Positions 11,225-22,680 are shown, numbered from the stretch's first letter. The stretch: DNA of 64,000 nucleotides from Gyrodactylus bullatarudis (GCA_012064415.1 SSNU01000068.1:377635-441634), one strand, 5' to 3'. Program-made: numbers and translations. The notes: a model not told the origin generated them from the sequence alone.

Positions 11225-11546
11225 ATTGTTTACAAGAGTATTTGCCATTCTCCTCTCGTATACTAACATGGCCAGGCAGACAGAAGCATTCATCCTTATT
11301 CATGGCACAATAACTGTTGATGACATTACGTTGGCATGTTAAATCGCCGTCCAACTTTTTACATGGACCTAAATTCAATGGATGCATATCAGTGAGGAGA
11401 TGAGTCCATTCTCTATCGTTTAATGAAGAACTTCGCATAACGTTAAACATTCTTATGAGATTAGAGTTTTGAAAAGACGTCAGGGAAATGATCATGTGGA
11501 AAAATATAAACAAATCCATATGAAAATAACTCATGGTGAACGTCAT
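11225..11546 (-). CDS. Secreted six-cysteine-module protein, exon 1 (signal peptide and module 1)
   Basis: First coding exon of the minus-strand gene. Two in-frame ATGs occur at 11546 and 11534. After the second, MSYFHMDLFIFFHMIISL is a hydrophobic signal-peptide-like stretch, so secretion is likely. About 30 residues of linker follow, then the first module, CKKLDGDLTC to YSCKQ, with spacing C-x8-C-x8-C-x6-C-x-C-x15-C. A perfect gtaagt donor (11219-11224) ends the exon in phase 1, matching exon 2. The assembled product (exons 1-5) is about 290 residues with four modules. Function is not evident from sequence; extracellular binding or matrix roles are typical of such modules. Without splicing the frame runs on into intron-coded residues, a weaker alternative. 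Confidence 0.7.
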
Positions 11547-12526
11547 GTATTACGATAGAAACATTACTGACTTTTTCCTTTCTAAGTTCACCATAAAGTT
11601 ATAGGAGAAAAAGATATTTAAGTAGTTAAGTTAAGTGGGAAAAAGGCAATATATTTGGTAGTGAATTCTGATTGGACAGTTAATTTGTGGTGTGGAAATG
11701 AATTTAAAATATAGTACTTGATAAAGTTTGAAAAAATTTAACCACTATGAATAACTTGCAAAATAAAAATTTTTATGTTTTTAATAGATGAGCATGAGTT
11801 AATCTGCATAACCCAGAAAGTTACAAGAAGAAACACCGATTTCAGAAAGTAAAACTCACTTTTGTGTTTTCTGTATAATTATTATTCTCGTAACTACTAT
11901 AAAGTATACATCAAAATATTAAATATATTTTTGAGTGGTTTCTTTTTTGCCCATTAATTAAATTATTTATTTTTTAACAACTCAAAATGGTCTTTTTAAC
12001 ATCCATTCATTCAGTGTTTAACAACTGTCTGATTATTTTAGAGTAATCTTTCATGATAAATGACAGACAGTTTTTTAAAGTTTATTCAAAATAATTAATT
12101 AGAAAATAATTTATCAATATTATTTGAGAGATATTGTGTAAGTTTGTCTATGAAATTAGTTTTATAGTCTATTGAAAATTCCTTGTTGATTTTACTTGGT
12201 CTGCGCGCATACTTTAGTTGTGTTAATGTTGAGGATTCTTACTATTAACAATTAAAGGACCATATTTGATGTATCCTACGGTTTATATTTTTCACTTTCA
12301 ACTCTATGACTCCACAACCTCTCTCAGACTAAGGAAACAAACAAAATCGATTATGCTTATCAACTCATAACCTATAGCCAGCCCGAATCTTCAAAAACTA
12401 TGATAAAATACCTTATATTTTCGATTTTTCTTGGCTCATTTATCTTCCATACTGTAGAAAAAGTATAAAAGAAAATTCTCATTCATTTCTTTATGGTTTA
12501 GTTACGGTCATTTTACGAAATTAGAT
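11547..12526. other. Upstream flank of the cysteine-rich gene
   Basis: Roughly 1 kb upstream of the first ATG (minus strand), so the promoter should lie here, but I cannot point to a convincing core promoter. No gene is seen. Confidence 0.35.
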
Positions 12527-13203
12527 GAATCGTTGACAAAATTAGTGGACAAGTTCCCAAAATAAGAATAATTGAAGGTGTAGTTATCAAATGAACTTGT
12601 CAAAATTAGTGTACATTTTCTCGAATTTAGTGGATTGCTTAAACGAAATTACTGGAGAGTTCTACAATATCAATAGAATGAGATAATTGCAAAATGGAGA
12701 GAAATTATTTCGTCTCTAGCGGACAGTTTTTCGAAATTAGTAAAGAATTCTAACGTTATTAGTGGATTAGTTCGATTTCATAAAATGATGTTGAAATTGC
12801 TATAGCTAGAATGGAAAAATGGAGAGCAAATTGAAATATTTGAGAAAAGCGTTGAGCAAAGAATCATTAAAGGCTGCATAAAATTAATTTTCGGTGTTAT
12901 AAATCATGTATTCATTACAAAAATAGCTTGTAAAAAAGGATTCCACCAATAATGTTAAGCTTGTTTACTAATTTCGAAAAACTGTCCACTAAAGACGAAA
13001 TAATGTCTCTTCATTTCGATAAACTCTCCACTATATTCGAATAGATCCTGACCTGTAATTATCTCTCTCTTGATGTTGTAGAACTCTCCAGTAATTTCGT
13101 TTCAGCATTCCACTAAATTCGAGAAAATTTACACTAATTTTGATAATTACACCTTCAATTATTCTTATTTTGGGAACTTGTCCACTAATTTTGTCAACGA
13201 TTC
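12527..13203. repeat. 677-bp MITE with inverted arms and internal subterminal repeats
   Basis: The left end gaatcgttgacaaaattagt and right end ending caacgattc are inverted copies. The near-identity continues for about 130 bp on each side (agttcccaaaataagaataa against its complement). Within each arm a short motif like aaattagtgga recurs about six times at 40-60 bp spacing, all in the arm's own orientation. No coding capacity. This is typical of a non-autonomous DNA transposon with subterminal binding-site repeats. No clear target duplication is visible. Confidence 0.8.
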
Positions 13204-13559
13204 TTAATTCTCAGATTGTTTCTCGAATCCCGAAAAGTGGTAAATTGCTGCAACGCCCAACAATCTTCTTCCTTAAAAACAAAAATAAAAAGGAAAATCA
13301 CGAAATCTACATTGAGTAAGGCTTGTGTTTTTACCTGCTCGAGATAGAAAAATCCTATTAAGCACAGCTAAAAGCGTATTCATGTTTTTTTCTTTTGCTA
13401 TGCCTAATAGAGTAATTAACGATGTATATATGAGATCTCATTTTTTGTAGCATTATTTAAAATGAATGTGTGAAGATTATTTTCAAGCAGACCGGATTTC
13501 AGTCTCTTGCTAGATCATCTAAAGCTAGTTGAAATTAAGCCCCAATTTTGAACTTCTTT

Positions 13560-13830
13560 TAGTCTCTTAGGTCAAAATTTATTTCGATTTCAGGGATTTA
13601 AAGCGATAAGATACCACCATTTAGGATCAACATTAGAGAGACGAATTGAATACGGTCACTAAAGTTTAAAGAAATTCGTCATTACTATGGGAAACTGGAA
13701 AATCTGAATGTTCCAATCATCACAAAGTAAAATGACCCGAAATTTTAAAGCTTGACTATTTCTTGAAATTGACGAATTTCTATGAGCTTCAGTAACCAAA
13801 TCCGATTCATCATTTCAATGGTGATCCCTG
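13560..13830. repeat. Degraded relative of the 14464-15120 element
   Basis: It shares gaaattcgtcattac and a following block resembling aaaatgatcc-aaat-taaag with the copies at 14.5 and 36.7 kb. The ends are not defined. Confidence 0.4.
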
Positions 13831-14463
13831 ACTATCCGGTGGAAAATATTGATAAAATATTAATAAAATTTTTAATTTTCCTTTTCATATCAATTAGCTT
13901 TAAAATACCGCTTTTCTTAATTTACATAGAGATGTTTTTATAAGATTAAATTGGCTTAATAGTGTTATCAAAACTTAGAAGATCAGTTCATTTTATATTT
14001 CAGAAATTTTCGTGTCAAGTAAATTTCATTTTCAATGCTGTAATATCTTTTACTTGAGATGTAACTTAAGATCTAATGACTTTCAACGAAATAGATACTC
14101 AATATAAAAAAAATGAAAGAGATAACGATGCTTAGATAATTCTGGAGATAGAAGTTTAGTGATAGAAACAAGCTTCATCTATTCCTTTTTACAAATTAAT
14201 TCCGGAAGTAAATACAAGTATGATTATTAATATTATATATTATGTTGCAGATACTTTAGATAACTATCCTATATAGGAAAAAAATACAATAAATTATTAT
14301 GTTTGATCAGGTTTTATGAGTATTTCTAATATTTTTTACATAGAATTAACTACGAAAACTTACGCCTAAACTTTAGAATATATTCTCCAGTAACAATTAG
14401 TCTATAATAAAGAGAAAGTTTCTCTGAGAAAACACTTATGAACCTTTAAGAACTGTAAACCTA

Positions 14464-15120
14464 TTGACATGAAGATGAGAATTTACTTCTTTTTTTTTAA
14501 AACTCAATATTTTTCTCAGGAAAGTCAGGAAACAAATTTATTTTCGAATTCCATCATAAAATGAGCTATTAAGTTGTGGAAATTTTAAAAAAATTCTGAA
14601 AAAATTCAATCTGACTTTTTCAACTTTTGAGCTCAAAGTTTTTATGGATTTTAAAGATTTGAAGCAGTTAAATGCAGATATTTGAGATCAGCATTAGACG
14701 AAGAATTCGCATTCTGCCGTGGAGGTAGAGAGGAACCTACTGATTTAAAGGAAAAGTTAATCTTTTGAATTTTGGATCATTCCCCTTCGTGCTAATCAAT
14801 GAATTAAAATTTTTCGATTTCCCACAATAATAACGAATTTCTGTGATTTTCTACAGCCAAATTCGAATTCTTCGTCTAATGCTGATCTCAAATATCTGCA
14901 TTTAACTGCTTCAAATCTTTAAAATCCATAAAAACTTTGAGCTCAAAAGTTGAAAAAGTGGAAATTCGGGCAATTTTTAAAATTCGAAAAACGGTCTTAT
15001 TTAGGTCAGATTGAATTTTTTTAATTTCCACAACTTAATGGCTCTTTTTATGATGGAATTCGAAAAATAAATTTTTCCTGACTTTCCTGTAAAAAAAGTA
15101 AATTCTCATCTTCATGTCAA
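14464..15120. repeat. 657-bp foldback element
   Basis: The left arm starts ttgacatgaagatgagaatt and the right arm ends with its complement. Inverted similarity runs about 270 bp into each arm, including gatttgaagcagttaaatgc and its complement. Another member, with only one arm clearly kept, is at 36395-36830. Non-autonomous, with no coding capacity. Confidence 0.8.
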
Positions 15121-15167
15121 CTAGCTTTACATTTGATTCAAAAGGAATCTGAAATATTCAATAAATA

Positions 15168-15317
15168 TTAGTAAAAGTAGATTTAATCTGAATATCAATA
15201 ACCTTTTTCCAAAACCTCTTCCAGACGTTTCAGTGGATGAGACTCTTGACTACCTCAGTACCGAAACATCTAGAAGAGACATTCGAATTTTATTCCGATT
15301 AAATCTACTTTTACTAA
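15168..15317. repeat. 150-bp small foldback
   Basis: Inverted ends ttagtaaaagtagatttaat and attaaatctacttttactaa enclose a pair of inner inverted blocks (cttccagacgtttc and gaaacatctagaag). A further piece of the arm (aaagtagatttaat) is found at about 16490. Confidence 0.7.
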
Positions 15318-15436
15318 CCTTAGTTAAAATTTTGGTTATTTATAATTTAGTTCACTTAAATTTTTGGATCAGATAGAATCAGATCGTAAAAATATCAATC
15401 GAAATCTAATTGCTATGAAGTTGGGAATCTTAGATT

Positions 15437-15610
15437 TTTACAGAGATCTCAATTTTTCATCAAGAATTTGAATATGTTAAAGGCTTTTTGGTATCCAGAT
15501 CATATCGCACTACTTATACCACCTAAAAATATCCTTCTAAAGAAAAATATAGACATTTTTTAAATTTTAATTTGAGGCAAAAATCCCATTTTTTGAACCT
15601 TGATTTTTTT
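15437..15610. repeat. Degraded relative of the 7907 foldback
   Basis: Contains tttttcatcaagaatttgaa and a block near caaaaatcccatttt, as in the left arm at 7907-8128. The inverted partner is not evident. Confidence 0.5.
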
Positions 15611-16252
15611 GATTTGATAGTGGCCAAAAGAACATCATAAGAATCAAAATTTGACAGGAAAATCAATTAGACTAAATTTTTTCTAATGATTCACCTCGTT
15701 TAGTAGTTTTTAGTGAAAATTAATTCAAAACTCTTCTCATTATTGGCTATAACAATTTTCATAAATGAATCAAGTTATTTCTTCAATGAAGCTATAGCAC
15801 TCAAAATCAAATGAGAAATTAAAAATATCCCCCATCATAGAACAAATAAGTAAATAAAGTATCCACTTCCTTTGATAATCAAAATAGTAGTTGGTGATAT
15901 TATATAGACTATAAAGGAGTATCAAGTAATGATTTGTACTTTTTTATTGTGTAGGAATTATCATGATGGGTTCATTAAAATTTTGCAAGAAAAGTAAGAA
16001 AAAATACAGAAGACAGAATCATTTTTGCTCACTCTCCATCCAATTGATGTCAATAATATTGTAGTATATAATTCCCTTTTGGGAATTAATAAGCAAAAAA
16101 TTGATTGCTAGATTAGATTCCAAGAGGAATAGAGTCATTTTGAACTGCTTCTTTTTCCTCCTCTTACATAAATATCATCAGGAATAATATATCTATTTAT
16201 TCATATTTTATAAGTACAGAAAATATTCAAACTACAAATACATATAATGAAC

Positions 16253-16268
16253 ATATATATATATATAT
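16253..16268. repeat. Short (AT)n microsatellite
   Basis: Eight AT units. Simple sequence with no further support for function. Confidence 0.9.
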
Positions 16269-16557
16269 GGCAAGAGAAAATGAATATTATCTATCTAGAG
16301 AATCACTATTTATCCAAGACTAATTTGTATCAACGCTGCTGTTGATCGAACATAAATAGGCGGAAAATCGGAATTCTATATTCAACGCGTGCTGAAAACT
16401 TCGTCAATTTAGCACGATTCCTCTAATTTCGATCAGTTTTCTGTTTAGATCTCAGAGTCTTATTAAAGTCTTTTTTAATAAAAATCAGTTAAAGTAGATT
16501 TAATTGGAACATAACCAACCTTTCAGCGAAAATACTTTTTTTTAGTATTGAACACTA

Positions 16558-16962
16558 GGCTAGGGTGAAATTTTTAACCTCATATTAGGACCAACTTTTC
16601 TGATGGAGCAATCAATTCTAAGCATTATTTTGTATAGAAGCATGTGTCGAAAATACTTCACAATTATGCCATTCAGTTTTAAAAATCCAGAATTTTTCAA
16701 ATCGCCGCTCAATTTTCAATGAATTCTTACTACGCAATCACTAAAATCTGGAAAATCTTGGCCATCTAATGTGTAATCTTGTCATCAAAAGGGGCTTCAT
16801 GGTTAATTTCGTTATTTTATCATTTCTGTTGGATATTGTAGGAAAAATGGGCAATGACATAATGGAGGATGACTTTCACACTTTAAAATTATGGAGAGCA
16901 TGATCTGAGTAGTAAAATTCATCAGAAAAGTAAGTCCTCTTGAAAAAAATGTCACCCTAGCC
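16558..16962. mobile_element. 405-bp MITE with 10-11 bp target-site duplication
   Basis: The ends ggctagggtgaaat and atgtcaccctagcc are imperfect inverted repeats. Immediately outside both ends is attgaacacta (16547-16557 and 16964-16974, with one extra c before the right copy). A duplication of this length with short terminal repeats suggests a Mutator-like or related non-autonomous element. Inside it is the 183-bp block also present at 10543-10725. No transposase. Confidence 0.7.
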
Positions 16963-17032
16963 CATTGAACACTACTACTTTTAAGCTGATTATAATTTTT
17001 AACCCTCAATCGTCAATCCACTAGAATATACG

Positions 17033-17360
17033 TTAACAGAGTTTGGGGTGCTATATCACCCCAATGAAAAAATATAAAATATGAGAAAAATATTGTTCAT
17101 TTATTTATACATTTTGTACAAACAGAATAACTATGCTCAGCACAAATGAATTCATCACATAATTCACAATTTTTCTTGGTTTTCCTATCTTTTTCACGCT
17201 CACAGAAAGAGCACCGACCTTGTTTCCGATCTCTAGTACCTTGGCCAATGTCTGTTTTTCCTCCTTCTTTTCCGCAATAAACCTGAACGTTGACTAAATA
17301 AGCATTCTTGGCGTCTCATGCAGCCCAGATTTTTACGCCATATTTTGCAGGCTTTGAGGG
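17033..17360 (-). pseudogene. piggyBac transposase, internally deleted relic
   Basis: On the minus strand the frame reads AKYGVKIWAA, an in-frame stop, then DAKNAYLVNVQVYCGK. This is the piggyBac block just after the first catalytic region. It then jumps to the C-terminal cysteine-rich domain: GRCSFCERERDRKT and, downstream, KNCELCDEFICAEHSYSVC. The RING-like Cys/His order matches piggyBac ends. Most of the catalytic core between these blocks is missing. The element end at 17033 begins TTAA, followed by a ggggtgctatatcacccc hairpin, consistent with a piggyBac terminus. Confidence 0.78.
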
Positions 17361-17800
17361 TATGTAATGATAATTTTATAAAAAGTTTATTTGATGAGTT
17401 AGAAATTTTTTAATGAAAAATCAGAATTTTCGAAGAAATTAGACCCCTACTCATGTGATCGACCCAGAAAATCGGATCAGATCAGGGAGAAACCAAATTT
17501 TTTTCAATAGGACTTGTTGATCGAAGATCTTTCTGGATTATTCAACCAGTGAGACTAGGAAAGAAATTTCTTTATCTAACCTCAGTTTTACTTGTAAGTA
17601 TTTTGATTTTATTCTAAACAACAAAAATTTCTATTCCTTAATTTTCATTTTCTTCTCACACCTAAATTTAAGTAAAAATCGAAATTTACTAAAAAATTAA
17701 ATAATGAAAGACATACTTATGAGTAAATATACGAAACATTGAGAATTGAAATTTTTAATAAAAACAAGAACTAATTTCTCTCTGTCAACAATGCAGAAGC

Positions 17801-18420
17801 TCAAAAATAATCACCTTTATTAAATATAACCGGCTTTCTCCCATACATCATGGTAACGATAAACATCTTTTTAGCATAGAAGTTTGTCTTTTGAATGACT
17901 CGAGTGTGTTTTCTCTTGAAATACTTGCCTTCTAAGACTTTGCCATTACCATTCAATTTTATATTTTCGAAGAGAACTTCATCAGCAAAAATAACTCTCT
18001 TCCAAAAATCATCAGGATGATTCACATAAGTCCTGGAGAAAACTATTCTTTTCTGAATGTTATCCGGCGAAAGGATCTGTCTCACCAGTCCATTGACCAG
18101 ATGGTAACCAATTTTTCTGACATTACTAAAATTTAATTAATTCTAATGAATCCTTACTCATAGAATGTATGATAATTCACATTATGATAAAAGAACTGCT
18201 GTATTTCTTTTATAGTATTATAATGATACCTTTTGAGGACCATTCCTAGGCGAACTTTCTGTCTTACAGAAAATATTGTCTTTCTTCCAGTTGACTTAAA
18301 ACCTCCAGATACAGTTCCATTTAAGACTTTTTGAATAGTTCTAACTGATCTGTGGAAACTTTCAGCGATCACTTTTATTCTCACTCCTCTTTTATGAAGT
18401 CTTTTTATGTTTTCATGCTG
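17801..18420 (-). pseudogene. Tc1/mariner-type transposase relic
   Basis: The upstream minus-strand frame (18154-18384) gives the helix-turn-helix part: GVRIKVIAESFHRSVRTIQK, then GRKTIFSVRQKVRLG. A frame shift leads to RQILSPDNIQKRIVFSRTY and DDFWKRVIFADEVLF, the region around the first catalytic Asp (FADE) of the Tc1 DDE domain. It ends near MMYGRKPVIFNKGDYF; the second Asp and the final Glu/Asp are missing. It is truncated and shifted, so not functional. Terminal repeats were not found. Confidence 0.8.
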
Positions 18421-18894
18421 CTCGATGGTTAATCACATAATGAATATTTTTTTATAAAAGTTGAAATTAATTTATTAAAACAAATACTGATATTTTGTTT
18501 CAGAAAGTTTTAATAATACTCAAGAAATTTTTCTAATTTTAATTTTTCCCGAATAATAAAAATTCATTTTTAAGAATAAATTATCCATCTTTTATTTGAT
18601 CTTTAATATCAAATTTCATCAATTTTTCATGCTCGATTTATTACAGTCAATAAAAATCATTAATACTCTCCTTGGTCCTCAGATCATTTTTTCTGGATAT
18701 TTTGACAGATCACAAATCATTAATAAAGAATTAATTATTGCCTAAATTTCAAGAATAATAATTTTTAATCTACTTTTTAACTCCAATACTTTAATTTTTA
18801 TCAAAGTTATATGGATTCTCAATTTCACCCTATGCGAAGACTATTTCCAAAATAGCTTTATATTTGTGAGTCTTTTTGTTTCCCTTTCACTGAT

Positions 18895-19140
18895 AAAACA
18901 GAACTTTCTAAATATTCGTTAAAAGAGTTTAAAACAGTGGATCTTAAGATCAACTCAATAGTTGATGAAATAAACCAACGAACAGAAAAATCAAAAAACC
19001 TAATTATCTATAATCTTCCTGAAGCTGAAGATGACAAGTCTAAAATTGCATAAGTAATTTAAAAATATAAAATAGAAAACGTAATAAAAATTACTCGAAT
19101 TGGTAAGCCAGTTCCAAAAAAATCACCCTTCTTAAAGTAA
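18895..19140 (+). pseudogene. Non-LTR retrotransposon ORF1-like fragment
   Basis: The plus frame reads ELSKYSLKEFKTVDLKINS, then EINQRTEKSKNLIIYNLPEA and, after two stops, IENVIKITRIGKPVPKKSP. A coiled-coil stretch followed by NLIIYNLPE and an RIG motif is typical of ORF1 proteins of Jockey/CR1-like LINEs. Stops at the end of the Glu/Asp stretch and loss of the remainder make it a relic. The RT fragment just downstream probably belongs to the same element. Confidence 0.65.
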
Positions 19141-19265
19141 CTATGGTGTGCATCAGTGAAAAGCTATCTTTATGAATAATACATAATTTTGTAGCTTAAA
19201 AAATTTTCTTTCTATTGAGAGATAAAAAAATTATTTTAGATAAAATTATCGCTTGAGAAAGAGTT

Positions 19266-19730
19266 GTGTTCCACTGGTGGAACAATGGGACACAATGTGT
19301 TAAATTTACAGAAACTTTTCATTTTGATATTTGTTGTATAACCCTAAGACTGAAAATATTCCGGAGCTATATTTTACCTAAACTTGACTACCGTTCAGCA
19401 CTTATTATCAATGTAAACCAATCCTTATCCAATACCTTTGAACGTATTCAATTCGAGCTCATCAGGAAGTGTGTTGGCCCTCTTAGCTATAATGAATGCC
19501 TATTAGAAACAAACCTATTCCCAATTTGGCTAAGGAGATTTGGCTTCAATAATCCTCTATAAAAATACTCAAAATCATATACCTCAGGACTACAATCAAA
19601 CCAACAAAAACGAGGCTTCTCCACTCTTTTAACAAGTTTTCTCCCGATTACCTTCAGATTCCAAATAGATATTAACAACATCCAAACTATAAACATCAGA
19701 ACATTATACCATAAAACCATAGTAACTTAA
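19266..19730 (+). pseudogene. Non-LTR retrotransposon RT C-terminal fragment
   Basis: The translation contains IFRSYILPKLDYRSA, then SNTFERIQFELIRKCVG, LSYNECLLETNLFPIWLRR. This is the region following the RT palm of LINEs (the ILP-LDY, ERIQ and final RR blocks). The catalytic FADD region is absent, and the reading frame breaks after position 19562 while similarity-like sequence continues (NQTNKNEASPLF). The element is 5'-truncated or internally deleted, in line with the ORF1-like fragment 130 bp upstream. Confidence 0.72.
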
Positions 19731-20395
19731 AGAACTATTTTTGCATCTATGATATTTCGTTTATTTCTCATAGATAGGACCTCAAAAAGTCTTAAAAAGT
19801 CTATTTTAATCTAAGTATCATATGAATTCGAGGGATAAGAAAATGTTAAAAAAAAATAATTTTTCATGATCCAGATCAAAGTTATAAAGTCTTAGATCGG
19901 TCTTATTTTCATGATATGGTCTTAAAAAGTTTAGGGTCCAAAGTTTTGGGTCTAAAAACGCAATTATTTATTTTGAGACTGAACTTAACAAAATCAAACA
20001 CAGAAAACAGAGTGCTTAATTCCCATTGGTAGATTTAAGCATAATTTGGTATATGATATATTCATTTCACACCATATACTACGTATATTATACATCAAAC
20101 CATATACATGTGTCAAATTGTATATATGATATTGACCAATCAGAATCGATCTTTCCATATCAATATTCAATTTTTTGTTTTTTTCTATGTTAAACTGAAT
20201 TTAACATGACAAAATTAATAATAGTTCTCTGTTAAATTGAATAATTGCACCGAGAAGAACTTCAAAGAAGATAGATTTGACTAAAATAATTTGATATATT
20301 CTTCTATCAAGTGATGAGTTAAGTCATCTTTAACTTTAGCTATGCTGTTAGTCATTTTATAAGAAAGGCGATGCCTGAGAATATGAAGAGATTGA

Positions 20396-20447
20396 GCTCT
20401 ATTTCGGGCATATTCTTCAGTCTTTACATGCCAAATATAAATACATT
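20396..20447 (+). promoter_or_regulatory. Dispersed TATA-bearing promoter-like repeat, copy 1
   Basis: Contains tctatttcgggcatattctt, then tttacatgccaaatataaat. Related copies are at 40310, 44325, 47825 and (minus) 58497. In the best copies the order is gg(c)-cat-act-catcag, then tgatacatg-catataaatac, ending in a TATA-like box. Here it lies beyond the 3' end of a minus-strand PLE tail and points the opposite way. Confidence 0.45.
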
Positions 20448-20723
20448 AATATTACAAGAAAGAGTTTTATTGGTCAGCCTTTCTATCATGTGGAGATTTA
20501 GAAATTCGAAGAAAATCTTTAAGCACGCTAAATTTGAATTTAATTTTATGCTTTATTTTAAATAAATATACTACTTAGTACTTAAATCGAATAAAATTTA
20601 TTATTATTTATAAAAAAAGCACTAAAACGCTAGAAATAATATTTTATAATTTTTAAACTGATTTTTTTAGTGTATTATTTTTGAGGCCCTAGTCATGAGT
20701 CATGACATTGATAACAATTGTCT

Positions 20724-20900
20724 AGTTTAGAAAATACTTGTTTGTATTGGGGGTTTGGTTGTTATTGTTACCTGTTCAATGTTCCTCTGTTTCGATAGGT
20801 TTCCTCTTGTTCCCAAGAATGGGTTTTGGAAGAACTAGAGGTTGAATGAACTTTTTTTGAACATATAGATTGGGTTGTCCCTTCCCTATGAGTATTGCGT
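20724..20900 (-). repeat. PLE 3' tail, inverted copy of 23052-23226
   Basis: The complement of this segment matches the C-terminal coding end at 23052-23226 almost base for base (for example caagaatgggttttggaag against its complement), and the match runs past the stop codon to tagacaattgttatcaatg. It is therefore the C-terminal end plus start of the 3' UTR of a PLE, in minus orientation. The two copies form inverted repeats 2.2 kb apart. Confidence 0.85.
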
Positions 20901-21466
20901 CCCAGGAGTATAAAGTTCGAAATACAAATGTTGAATCATAGTAAATAATAGGACAGAAGGTAGAGGAGGTTTCTCAGTGTGACATTGATTGACAGATTAT
21001 AATACAAATACATGTAGTGATTATTAGTCATGACGTAATGTAGTGGGGAAATCTTCACACATTAGACATGTTATTTTAACCTTTGACTTGAAACACCAAA
21101 GGGGAGTGGTTCCAGTATTCTGTCTATCCGTTTTGGCTAGATAAAGATTTTAGGATGATATTTTTCAATATTGATTTTTTTGGTTCAGATTTTGTTTCTC
21201 AAACTATTCTGGCAAATCTTGTGATTATAGTTTGATTTTTTTAAGGAATGCATTAAATTTTATGCTCTTTCGAATGGTGTAATTCTCTTTATGTAAAAAG
21301 TTGAAATAACAGAGTTATTTTATCTTTATTATTATTCACCCTAGACAATTTTTTGTTAATGCATTGAAAAGAGGAGATTCTCTTTCGAATGATATATGAT
21401 GAACAAAACCTAATTAAAGTATATTAATTTTAAGAAGGTTTAAAGAATTGGGGATGAGGTGAAAAA
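20901..21466. other. Unassigned PLE-associated sequence
   Basis: No reading frame. Pieces (catgacgtaatgt, ctttcgaatgg, aacagagttattttat) recur at about 39290-39545 and partly near 36120-36310, so it is probably element-derived, perhaps a PLE 5' region. Confidence 0.35.
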
Positions 21467-21605
21467 CTGGTTATTCCTTATTGGCTAACGAGTTCTCAAC
21501 GCTGATTGGCTGGAATTGTGGGGCAGAGAGGTATAAAAGTAAACCTCCGTGATATTTTTAATTTATCTCGAGTCATCATGCGTGAAAATGACTGTACTAG
21601 TTTTT
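21467..21605 (+). promoter_or_regulatory. PLE 5' promoter-like segment
   Basis: Contains ggggcagagaggtataaaa, shared with 39740-39758 (ggggcagagaggtataaat), then a tttatctcgag block resembling 39793-39805. It reads on the plus strand, head-to-head with the RT body that follows on the minus strand. The TATA-like tataaaa and a conserved downstream block suggest a core promoter. Confidence 0.5.
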
Positions 21606-21609
21606 CTAG

Positions 21610-22680
21610 TCTCGAGAATAGTGATTTCACCAATCCCATTTTTGTAGACTTTGGAGAGAACGAGTTGAAATTTAGGAGTTTACCTGTAAAAGTTGATTTT
21701 CTGAAGATTTTTCTTAGTATTTGACCATTTTGGTGTCTGTATAACAAGAGCTCTAAGAACGGCATTCGGTTCATTGTTTCTACTTCCATACTGAATTTTA
21801 GACTCTCATGGGCAGTATTCGCAGCTTCTAAAAGGCAGTTTAGTTCTAGGTTCTTGTCTACGATCATGAAGATGTCGTCAACATGTCTTCTGTAGATTTT
21901 AGCTTTGCTAATGAGGGGTGCTAGTGGTCCTGATTCTAGTTTTCCCATGAAAATTTCTGCAAGCAAGGGACCTAATGGTGTACCCATGGCTACACCATCC
22001 GTTTGGATGTATATTTTGTTATCAAAAGATAGAGCAACGTCTTTGCAACACAAAAATAACAACCGCTTTAACAGTATAGGTGGAATAGGAAATCCTTCAA
22101 TATCTTTGGATATTTTACAGATAAACTCCACTGTTTCAGCCAGGGGGACATTTGTGAACAGAGATGATACATCTTGTGATAACATTTTTCCTTCATTGAT
22201 GTTTAAGTCGTCCACCACCTTAACAAATTCAAATAAATCTTCAAGGGAGTATTTGCAGATTTTGTTTTTGATTGGTTTTAGAATTTCAACTAACCATTTC
22301 GCAATTTTCCTCGTTGGTGACTGGCACATGCCTAGTATGGGACGAAATTGTATTGATGACTCGTCTTCATCGTCTTTCAATTTGTGAAATTTTTGGTAAT
22401 CCATAAAGTTTGTTAAAAGTCGAGTTTTTCACTCAGAGTTCGTCAAACAATTTTTGGTCAATGATTTTCTTTGATCTCAAGATTTTCAGCAAATCCAGAC
22501 ATTTCTCTTCTAGAATTTTCAGATTGTAGTCTGATGCCGTAATTCTTGTTCTCTTAGATTTGGAGGTGTCTGACTGAAGCTTTTTGATTCCACTGACATA
22601 TGTTCTCTTTTTGATGAGAACTCATTCATTTCCTTTGTCAAGTCTTGAAAGGATATTCTCTTAATTTCGTTTTAGTCTAT
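21610..22680 (-). pseudogene. Penelope-like element reverse transcriptase
   Basis: Minus-strand frame from 22404 downward, with the degraded N-terminal part (ITASDYNLKILEEKCLDLLK) upstream to about 22680. Recognisable RT blocks in order are MDYQKFHKLKDD (a decayed YGLPKIHK), FRPILGMCQSPTRKIAKWL, LSQDVSSLFTNVPL (motif A; the usual SFDV has become SQDV, with the Asp kept), DGVAMGTPLGPLLAE (motif B) and RRHVDDIFMIV (motif C; the usual Tyr/Phe before VDD is His). Then PFLELLLYRHQNG and FTGKLLNFNSFSP follow. Homology stops near 21610, and the rest of the open frame is promoter sequence read backwards. No GIY-YIG remains on this strand next to it. The damaged motifs make activity unlikely. Confidence 0.9.

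Noticed and set aside
16812..17009. 65-codon minus frame overlapping the 16.5 kb MITE
   Set aside because: It runs across the MITE end and its target duplication, so it is a chance frame.
21496..21605. C-terminal extension of the RT frame at 21.5 kb
   Set aside because: The residues are promoter sequence read backwards; homology to other PLE proteins ends near 21610.
21905..22387. 160-codon plus-strand open frame
   Set aside because: It is the antisense of the PLE reverse transcriptase on the minus strand and has no motif of its own.
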